NCBI GenBank assembly: GCA_007117455.1
Contig: SKGM01000019.1
Location: 1 to 45,697, forward strand
Direction: 5' to 3'
Source of the DNA: Candidatus Methanomethylophilaceae archaeon
GTDB taxonomy: Archaea > Thermoplasmatota > Thermoplasmata > Methanomassiliicoccales > Methanomethylophilaceae
DNA: 45,697 nt
In this document: positions 39,919 to 45,697 of the stretch, piece by piece
Layout of the letters: every line of letters begins with the position of its first letter
How positions within the stretch are numbered: the first letter of the stretch is position 1
Translations under genes and position numbers: made by a program
Notes under the pieces: generated by a model
Told to the model about the DNA's origin: nothing
The model's database searches: none
What the model saw: the letters and a program-made list of their open reading frames with translations, nothing else

Positions 39919-42219
39919 TCAAGAGCGGTCGCGCAGGTCCCTGAGGCCTTCCAGTATGACCTTCTGCTCAACCGAGGCGATCATCGATTTGGTTTTGATG
40001 ACCGTGTCCGGGTTCAGGGATATGCTGTCTATGCCCTCACGCACCAGGAACTCGGTGAACTCCGGGTAGACCGAAGGACCTTGACCGCAGATGCCGACCG
40101 GCTTACCCTTGGAATGGGCGACCTTGATGAGGTGGGCGATGGCCCTCTTGATCCCCTCACTGCGCTCATCGAAGTATCCCATGCGTCCCAGTATGTCCGA
40201 GTCGCGGTCCGCCCCCATGATCAGCTGTGTCAGGTCGTTGGACCCTATGGAGAAGCCATCGCAGTAATCACAGAACTCCTCGGCCATGAAGATGTTCACC
40301 GGTAGCTCCGCCATGAGGTATAGCTTGAAGTCGCGGGAGCGCTTCAGGCCGACATCGCTGAACATCTCGGCGATGGTGTCCAGTTCTTCAGTGTTGCGCA
40401 CGAACGGCAGCATGACCCAAAGGTTCCGGAGCCCCATCTTCTCGCGCACCTTCTTGATGGCCCGCAGCTCGCACATGAACGCCGCCCGGTAGTTGTCCGA
40501 GGCGTATCGGGAACAGCCCCTCCATCCGATCATCGGATTGGCCTCCACGGGTTCGAACTCCGCACCTCCCTTCATGTCCCGGTACTCATTGGTCTTGAAG
40601 TCCGAGGTCCTCAGGATGACCGGGCGCGGATAGAAGGCGCGACAGACGGTGGCTATACCTTCCGCCAAGCGGTCCTCGACCTCAGTCGCACGACCCTCTT
40701 TGACCATCGCCATCGGGTGCTCGCCGATGTATCCCGTGAAAAGGAACTCGATCCTCATCAGACCGACCCCGTCCACTGGTAGCTCCGAGACCTCCTCGGC
40801 CTTCTGAGGTATGGCCAGGTTAACCATGACCTTGGTCCCGGTGACCGGGGCGCTGGGCATGTATACCGCCCGACCGTTGTCAGACTCGTCCTTCTTCTTG
40901 CTCAGGTCGCCCTCGTAGACGGTTCCAGTGGTCCCATCCACAGTTATCATCATCCCGTTCTGCAGGACCTGTGTGGCATCGCCTGTGCCCACCACACAAG
41001 GGGTCCCCAACTCACGGGAGACGATGGCGGCATGGCATGTCATCCCACCCTCATTGGTGACTATCGCGCCAGCGCGTGTCATCGCCGGGACCATGTCCGG
41101 CATGGTCATTGATGTGACCAGGATGTCCCCGTCCTTCACCTCGTCCAGGCTCATGCTCTCCTCGAAGAGTTTGACCTTTCCGGCGGCGACGCCGGGGCTG
41201 GCTCCGAGTCCAGTTGTGAGTATATTCGCACCCTCCATGCTGCCACCTCCGTTCTTGGCCCCGTTGCCCAATGTCGTGATCGGCCGGGCCTGGACTATGA
41301 ACAGGTCGCCATTCTCCACGCACCATTCAACATCCATGGGTTTGTCATAATGAATCTCGATCTGCTTGCCGTATTCCGCCAGTTCTATGATGTTGGCGTC
41401 AGCCAATTTCTGGGCCTCTGCCAGGTCCGGGGTGACGTCGGATTTGATGGTGTTGCCATCGGGACCCTTTTTGTACATCCAGGACTGCTTGGAGATCCTC
41501 TTGTTGAGTATCTTCTTGTGGAATTTGTCCACGGTGTAGGTGTCTGGCGTCACCTCCCCGCCGACTATGGCCTCCCCCAGTCCGTAGCCTGCCTCGATAA
41601 GGATGTGGGTGCCCTCGGTGCCTGGATCGACCGTGAACATGATTCCGGAGACCTCGGAGTTAACCATCTTTTGCACCACGACAGCGAGTTTGACATCGGA
41701 GTGGTCGAAACCCTGCCTCTCCCGATAGGAGATGGCGCGGGCGGTGAACAGGGAGCTCCAGCACTTACGCACCTTGTCCAAGAGATCCTCCTCGTCGAAC
41801 ACATTGAGGTAGGTGTCCTGCTGGCCAGCGAAACTGGCCTCGGGCAGGTCCTCCGCAGTTGCGCTTGATCGCACGGCCACGAAGCCCTTTTCCCCCTTCT
41901 TGAACATAGAGCGGAAGGACTTCAGGATCTCTTCCTTCAAGTCCTTGGGGATCTCGTATTCATCAAAAAGGGACCTTATCTCCACCGAAGCATCGGTGAG
42001 GCTCTGGTCAGACCCTTTGTCGATGCTGTCAAGCACCTCGTAGATCCGGTCCAGCAGGCCTGTGCCCTCCATATAGTAGTCATATGCGACTGTGGTAAGA
42101 ACGAACGCGGGGGGGACTGGGAAACCAGCATTGTCCAGTTCACCCAGGTTCGCTCCTTTGCCACCGACATATGGGATGTCGTCTACGCTCAACTCCCCTA
42201 TTTCAGCGATCCTTTTCAT
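39919..42219 (-). CDS. ppsA: Phosphoenolpyruvate synthase (pyruvate, water dikinase)
   Basis: Converts pyruvate and ATP to PEP, AMP and phosphate, the entry to gluconeogenesis. The N-terminal ATP-binding domain has YVGGKGANLGELDNAG and FVAVRSSATAEDLPEASFAGQQDTYLN-type motifs. The central swivelling domain has the phosphohistidine in GGMTCHAAIVSRELGTPCVVG. The C-terminal barrel has GVGLMRIEFL, GFSIGSNDLTQL and the catalytic cysteine in VGICGQGPS. 766 residues is normal. ATG 42219 begins MKRIAEIGELSVDD. It faces the por operon head to head across a 360-base control region. Confidence 0.96.
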   Translation of the reverse strand: MKRIAEIGELSVDDIPYVGGKGANLGELDNAGFPVPPAFVLTTVAYDYYMEGTGLLDRIYEVLDSIDKGSDQSLTDASVEIRSLFDEYEIPKDLKEEILKSFRSMFKKGEKGFVAVRSSATAEDLPEASFAGQQDTYLNVFDEEDLLDKVRKCWSSLFTARAISYRERQGFDHSDVKLAVVVQKMVNSEVSGIMFTVDPGTEGTHILIEAGYGLGEAIVGGEVTPDTYTVDKFHKKILNKRISKQSWMYKKGPDGNTIKSDVTPDLAEAQKLADANIIELAEYGKQIEIHYDKPMDVEWCVENGDLFIVQARPITTLGNGAKNGGGSMEGANILTTGLGASPGVAAGKVKLFEESMSLDEVKDGDILVTSMTMPDMVPAMTRAGAIVTNEGGMTCHAAIVSRELGTPCVVGTGDATQVLQNGMMITVDGTTGTVYEGDLSKKKDESDNGRAVYMPSAPVTGTKVMVNLAIPQKAEEVSELPVDGVGLMRIEFLFTGYIGEHPMAMVKEGRATEVEDRLAEGIATVCRAFYPRPVILRTSDFKTNEYRDMKGGAEFEPVEANPMIGWRGCSRYASDNYRAAFMCELRAIKKVREKMGLRNLWVMLPFVRNTEELDTIAEMFSDVGLKRSRDFKLYLMAELPVNIFMAEEFCDYCDGFSIGSNDLTQLIMGADRDSDILGRMGYFDERSEGIKRAIAHLIKVAHSKGKPVGICGQGPSVYPEFTEFLVREGIDSISLNPDTVIKTKSMIASVEQKVILEGLRDLRDRS

Positions 42220-42296
42220 GGTTCAACCCCGTTCTGAGTCGGTCCGCTTGGCGGCACCGTGCACGACGCCGAATCGGCGCCGTATCCTACTCGATA

Positions 42297-42319
42297 TCAA
42301 TAATCGGTTAAATTATTGA
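42297..42319. promoter_or_regulatory. Inverted repeat over the predicted ppsA TATA region
   Basis: TCAATAAT (42297-42304) and ATTATTGA (42312-42319) are perfect 8-base arms with a 7-base centre. On the minus strand the site contains AATAATTTAA, a possible ppsA TATA box 80-100 bases before the start. It is a candidate operator for a regulator of the pyruvate node. Confidence 0.4.
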
Positions 42320-42467
42320 TTACTATGTTATCGTTATTGCAACATGGGTAAAATTGTTTTCCGTCACCTACTGGTTTATTGGTAGCAAATCTAAGACCTG
42401 AAACTACAACCTATAAATCCTTTCTGCGTATAAAGGGGATATATTCCTAAGATAATCTGTAAAACGT

Positions 42468-42535
42468 ACCTTTGATACGAATAACCTCGAAAAGGCACAA
42501 ATACATTGACTGTTTATCGAAGGAAAATCAAAGGT
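42468..42535 (+). promoter_or_regulatory. Long inverted repeat in the por leader
   Basis: ACCTTTGAT (42468-42476) and ATCAAAGGT (42527-42535) are perfect 9-base arms 50 bases apart. If transcription starts from the TATA boxes near 42415 or 42432, both arms lie in a leader of 120-150 bases and can form a hairpin ending about 46 bases before porC. Confidence 0.4.
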
Positions 42536-42580
42536 TTTATTATTTCAAACGACTTTCAGAACGGAAACGAGGGATTAACT

Positions 42581-43138
42581 TTGAAGATGGAACTACGTTG
42601 GCATGGAAGAGGCGGCCAAGGCGTCGTCACCGCCAATGAGATTCTCGCAGAGACGGCCATAACCGAGGGGAAGTACGTCAAGGCGTTCCCCGAGTTCGGC
42701 CCAGAGCGGATGGGTGCCCCCATAAGGGCGTTCACCAGGATCTCCGAGAATCCCATTAGGGTGCACAGCCAGGTCTATGAGCCCGACATCGTGGTGGTAA
42801 TAGACCCCACTTTGATCGGTAGCATCAATGTCCTCGAAGGCCTGAAGGAAGACGGCTTCGTGTTGGTGAACTCCCCGGCCTCGCCGAAGGAGTTGCAGCA
42901 ACAGTTGGGTACGGATGTGGAGGTCCACACCGTCAACGCCACCAAGATATCCACTGAGGAGCTTGGTAAGCCGATGGTCAACACCGCCATGATCGGGGCC
43001 CTCACAAAGGTGTCACCGATGGTCGGTTATGAGGCTCTTGTTGACACCCTGACAGACAAATTCACTGGTAAGCTGCCGGACAAGGTCATCGTCAAGAACA
43101 TCAGTTGCCTTAAGAGAGCATATGAAGAGGTGCAGTGA
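42581..43138 (+). CDS. porC: Pyruvate:ferredoxin oxidoreductase, gamma subunit
   Basis: Subunit that binds coenzyme A. Begins with ELRWHGRGGQGVVTANEILAE, the family N-terminus; FPEFGPERMGAPIRAF follows. About 185 residues. Two starts are possible: TTG 42581, 7 bases after GAGGG, or ATG 42587, with spacing 13. I list the TTG. Reading frames extending to 42506 are rejected. First gene of porC-porD-porA-porB; PorC stop and PorD ATG are adjacent. Confidence 0.9.
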   Translation: MKMELRWHGRGGQGVVTANEILAETAITEGKYVKAFPEFGPERMGAPIRAFTRISENPIRVHSQVYEPDIVVVIDPTLIGSINVLEGLKEDGFVLVNSPASPKELQQQLGTDVEVHTVNATKISTEELGKPMVNTAMIGALTKVSPMVGYEALVDTLTDKFTGKLPDKVIVKNISCLKRAYEEVQ

Positions 43139-43420
43139 ATGTCCAAGATGAACGTGAAGGAGCTGTTGCCCGGTGGAATGATAATCGAACCTGGTAGCGC
43201 CATCAATTTCGAGACTGGGGACTGGAGGTCATCCCGCCCCATACTGGAGAGGGAGAAGTGCATCGACTGTCTCACCTGTTGGATATACTGCCCCGATGAC
43301 AGTGTGCTGACCAAGGACGGTAGGATGGAAGGTTTCCGTTATTCGCATTGCAAGGGTTGCGGCATCTGTGCCCGCGTCTGCCCGAAGGATGCGATCCGCA
43401 TGGAGCCGGAGGGAGTGTGA
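43139..43420 (+). CDS. porD: Pyruvate:ferredoxin oxidoreductase, delta subunit (ferredoxin-like)
   Basis: Carries two [4Fe-4S] clusters that pass electrons to ferredoxin. The two motifs are CIDCLTCWIYCP and CKGCGICARVCP, each Cys-x2-Cys-x2-Cys-x3-Cys. 93 residues. GAGGTG lies within the end of porC and the ATG directly follows its stop, so translation is coupled. Ends 4 bases before porA. Confidence 0.95.
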   Translation: MSKMNVKELLPGGMIIEPGSAINFETGDWRSSRPILEREKCIDCLTCWIYCPDDSVLTKDGRMEGFRYSHCKGCGICARVCPKDAIRMEPEGV

Positions 43421-43424
43421 TCAT

Positions 43425-44582
43425 ATGAAGATTGGTATCAATGGTGATTCGGCCATAGCATTGGCCTGGAAGCAGATCGATCCAGATGTCTGCGCAGCGT
43501 ATCCGATCACACCTCAGACCATCATAGTGGAGAGGTTCTCCGACTTCGTTGCCGATGGGGAGGTGGAAACCGAGTTCGTGACCACCGAGTCCGAACACAG
43601 TGCCATGACGGTCTGCATAGGCTCAGCCTCGGCAGGGGCAAGGACGGTCACCGCCACCGCATCCGCGGGAATGGCATACATGTGGGAGATGATAGGGATC
43701 GCATCCGGTATGAGGCTCCCGATAACCATGGCCGTGGCAAATAGGGCATTGAGTGCCCCATTGAACATCCACTGCGACCATAGTGATGTGATGTCAACCC
43801 GTGACACTGGATGGATTCTGCTGTTCGCGGAGAATGTCCAGGAGGCCTATGACAACGCCATAATGTCCATGAGGATCGCTGAGCATGAGGATGTCAGGCT
43901 CCCGGTGATGCATAACCTCGATGGTTTCATCCTGACCCATGCGATAGAGAGGATGACGACCCTGGACACCCATGCAGTCAAGGATTTCGTGGGAGAGTAC
44001 AGGACCAAGCACAGCCTCTTGGACATTAAGAATCCCATAACCCATGGTGTGATGGACCTTCAGGACTACTACTTCGAGCACAAGTACCAGCTCGTTGAGG
44101 CCATGGAGAGGTCCAAGGCTGCTATCGACGAGGTGTTCGAGGACTTCGCGAAGATCAGCGGTCGGAAGTATGAGATGTTGGAGGCCTACCGCTGTGAGGA
44201 TGCTGAGTATGTGACAGTGGTCATCGGCTCGACAGCAGGTACCATGAAGGAGACGGTCGACCTGCTCCGTGAGGAAGGCCATAAGGTCGGTGTGATAAAG
44301 GTCCGTGTGTATCGTCCCTTCCCGACTGAGAGGTTCAAGGAGCTGTTGGCAGGAAGGAAGAAGGTCGCCGTCATGGACCGCCATGTGAGCCTCGGTTCCG
44401 CAGGTCCGATGTTCAATGAGATCTGCGCATCCGTGATCGACCTGGAAGACTCCCCTGAAGTCGTGAATTACATCTACGGCCTAGGCGGTAGGGACGTCCC
44501 GGTCAGCGACCTCAAGGAGGTCTATATGAACATGATCGAAGGAAAGTGCAACAAGGTCAATTTCCTGGGGGTGAGGCTGTGA
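43425..44582 (+). CDS. porA: Pyruvate:ferredoxin oxidoreductase, alpha subunit
   Basis: Catalytic subunit shaping the thiamine-diphosphate site with PorB. Landmarks: GDSAIALAWKQIDPDVCAAYPITPQT at the N-terminus, TTESEHSAMTVCIGSASAGARTVTATAS, and a C-terminal transketolase-type domain with KVRVYRPFPTE and VMDRHVSLGS. 385 residues. The ATG at 43425 lies 4 bases after porD and follows GGAGGGAG; the earlier frame to 43368 is within porD. In methanogens the complex links acetyl-CoA to pyruvate (carboxylating direction). Confidence 0.95.
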   Translation: MKIGINGDSAIALAWKQIDPDVCAAYPITPQTIIVERFSDFVADGEVETEFVTTESEHSAMTVCIGSASAGARTVTATASAGMAYMWEMIGIASGMRLPITMAVANRALSAPLNIHCDHSDVMSTRDTGWILLFAENVQEAYDNAIMSMRIAEHEDVRLPVMHNLDGFILTHAIERMTTLDTHAVKDFVGEYRTKHSLLDIKNPITHGVMDLQDYYFEHKYQLVEAMERSKAAIDEVFEDFAKISGRKYEMLEAYRCEDAEYVTVVIGSTAGTMKETVDLLREEGHKVGVIKVRVYRPFPTERFKELLAGRKKVAVMDRHVSLGSAGPMFNEICASVIDLEDSPEVVNYIYGLGGRDVPVSDLKEVYMNMIEGKCNKVNFLGVRL

Positions 44583-45523
44583 AGCTGTCACTCAAGGAAC
44601 TGTCCAAGTCCGAGCAGAGACTGACCCCTGGTCACCGCCTTTGTGCAGGATGCACAGAGGCGATAATCGCCCGCCAGGTGCTGATGGCGACTGAGAAGCC
44701 CGTGGTCATTGCCCAGGCGACGGGTTGTTTCGAGGTCTCGACCACCATCTTCCCCTACACCGCCTGGAACGTGCCTTGGATCCACACCGCCTTCGGCAAC
44801 GCCGCCGCTACCTGCGCTGGTGTGGAATCGGCATACCACGCCCTCCGCCGAAAGGGCAAGATCAAGGATGACATACGCTTCCTGGCCTTCGCCGGTGACG
44901 GTGGTACGTACGATATCGGATTCCAGGCTCTCAGCGGTGCCTTGGAGAGGGGTCACCAGATGATGTATGTGTGCCTGAACAACGAGGCGTACATGAACAC
45001 CGGCATCCAGAGGTCGGGGGCAACCGCGCACGGCGCGGCCACGACGACCTGTCCGGCAGGGAGCTGCATACCTGGTAAGGAGCACCACCCCAAGGACCTG
45101 ACGATGATCGTCGCTGCCCACGACCCCTCATACGCAGCGCAGGCCGCACCCCACAACTGGAAGGACCTCATCACCAAGGCTAACAAGGGCTTCGAATGCG
45201 GTGGACCGGCGTTCCTGAACGTCATAGCCCCCTGCCCCCGTGGCTGGAGGTATGAATCAGATGGCGCCATTGAGCTGTCCAGGCTCGCGGTCGACACTTG
45301 CGTTTGGCCCCTGTATGAGTACGAGAACGGCAAGTTCTCCCTCACCAGCGACAGCCTTAGGATAGCCGAGGGCAAGAAGGACAAGCTCCCCGTCAGGGAC
45401 TGGTTGGAGTCCCAGGGAAGGTTCAAGCACCTTACCAAGGACAAGTGGATGGACACCGCGGATTCGATCCAGGAGTACATCGACAACAAGTGGGAGCGCC
45501 TGCTCAAGCTGTGCAAGCTATAA
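44579..45523 (+). CDS. porB: Pyruvate:ferredoxin oxidoreductase, beta subunit
   Basis: Binds thiamine diphosphate and one iron-sulfur cluster. The cofactor motif is AGDGGTYDIGFQALSGALERG followed by NNEAYMNTG; cluster cysteines are in CAGCTEA near residue 22 and a later cysteine (TTCPAGSC or CPRGW). GTG 44579 overlaps the porA stop (GTGA), with GGGGGTG just upstream; the longer reading from 44546 is rejected. 314 residues. A T-run terminator follows. Confidence 0.95.
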   Translation: MKLSLKELSKSEQRLTPGHRLCAGCTEAIIARQVLMATEKPVVIAQATGCFEVSTTIFPYTAWNVPWIHTAFGNAAATCAGVESAYHALRRKGKIKDDIRFLAFAGDGGTYDIGFQALSGALERGHQMMYVCLNNEAYMNTGIQRSGATAHGAATTTCPAGSCIPGKEHHPKDLTMIVAAHDPSYAAQAAPHNWKDLITKANKGFECGGPAFLNVIAPCPRGWRYESDGAIELSRLAVDTCVWPLYEYENGKFSLTSDSLRIAEGKKDKLPVRDWLESQGRFKHLTKDKWMDTADSIQEYIDNKWERLLKLCKL

Positions 45524-45535
45524 ACACCTTAACAA

Positions 45536-45555
45536 AATCCCTTCCTTTTTTATCC
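45536..45555 (+). terminator. C-rich/T-run terminator after porB
   Basis: AAATCCCTTCCTTTTTTATCC lies 12 bases after the porB stop and matches the element after btuF in order and length. Confidence 0.6.
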
Positions 45556-45582
45556 TACGAATAAAAGGATATGAATGAAAGT

Positions 45583-45697
45583 GGCTGACGGCGCCCCAAG
45601 GTTCCCATGCGCTCGCGCAACACAGTACCGCCAGGGACGCGGGCGGGCTTAACTACCGGGTTCGGAATGGGACCGGGTGTGACCCCGCCGCTATGGC
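45583..45697 (-). rRNA. rrf: 5S ribosomal RNA, 5' end cut by window
   Basis: On the reverse strand the sequence beginning GCCATAGCGGCGGGGTCACA and containing CCCGGTCCCATTCCGAACCC and GTAGTTAAGCCCGCC is 5S rRNA. The 3' helix ends GCCGTCAGCC at 45583, within a couple of bases. The first roughly six bases, which pair with this 3' end, lie beyond the window. No 16S or 23S sequence is present here. Confidence 0.93.

Larger units (their letters stand above)
42220..42580. other. 361-base control region between ppsA and porC
   Basis: No gene is seen. It should contain the divergent promoters of ppsA (minus) and por (plus). TATA-like sites on the plus strand are ACCTATAAATCC (about 42410-42421) and GTATAAAGG (42428-42436), with further T-rich sites near 42533. 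Three notable dyads are listed separately or here: CGCCGA-A-TCGGCG (42267-42279), TCAATAAT-N7-ATTATTGA, and a long-range inverted repeat ACCTTTGAT/ATCAAAGGT. Confidence 0.7.

Noticed and set aside
1-45697. CRISPR arrays, insertion sequences, integrases or prophage genes
   Set aside because: No regularly spaced repeats, transposase or integrase motifs, or terminal repeats were seen on either strand.

Overview
The window is archaeal and most likely comes from a methylotrophic methanogen of the order Methanomassiliicoccales. Four things point there: a pyl cluster (tRNA-Pyl, a 275-residue pyrrolysyl-tRNA synthetase without the N-terminal tRNA-binding domain, and the start of pylB); a monomethylamine methyltransferase operon (mtmC-mtmB) whose mtmB carries an in-frame amber codon at residue 202; archaeal information-processing genes (class I LysRS, topoisomerase VI, Sec61-beta, a DRG-type GTPase); and TATA-type promoters often placed at leaderless distance. 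Genus and species cannot be told from the sequence alone.

Layout. 1-1118 (minus): pylT-pylS-pylB. 1119-1983: AT-rich divergent control region with a perfect dyad, a TATA box and predicted RNA hairpins. 1984-4013: mtmC-mtmB. 4257-7846: ThiE-like protein, a Pro/Glu-repeat protein, an SDR oxidoreductase and a pilin-like protein with a lectin-like C-terminus. 8011-14858: biotin block (birA, bioY-ecfA-ecfA-ecfT importer, pycB-pycA pyruvate carboxylase). 14916-18624: LuxE-like acyl-activating enzyme, LuxC-like acyl reductase and an extended SDR in a tightly coupled operon. 18637-21681: Znu-type metal ABC importer (minus) divergent from a NikR-like regulator. 21866-24695: two tandem cation/proton antiporter paralogues. 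24855-34088: housekeeping genes (secG, lysS, top6A-top6B, a zinc-ribbon membrane protein, DRG GTPase, hisS, RNase HI, panD). 34218-38676: BtuF-C-D type corrinoid or iron importer, convergent with a PAS histidine kinase. 38767-38842: tRNA-Asp. 38961-42219: CBS-ParB protein and PEP synthase (minus). 42581-45523: porCDAB pyruvate:ferredoxin oxidoreductase. 45583-45697: 5S rRNA (minus), 5' end cut by the window.

How the parts fit. Methylamine enters through MtmB/MtmC, which needs pyrrolysine (pyl genes) and a corrinoid (possibly the BtuFCD importer). Acetyl-CoA is carboxylated to pyruvate by PorCDAB; pyruvate then goes to PEP (PpsA) or, with imported biotin attached by BirA, to oxaloacetate (PycAB). 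Metal import (Znu/NikR-like) would supply Zn or Ni.

Features most worth a second look are the LuxE-LuxC-SDR operon in an archaeon with no luciferase, the mtmCB control region and leader RNA, the altered tRNA-Pyl, a shared extended promoter element (CCGACAAA before the TATA box), a recurrent C-rich/T-run terminator, and the pilin-lectin fusion. By hand count over 42 complete genes, stops are 34 TGA, 5 TAG and 3 TAA.
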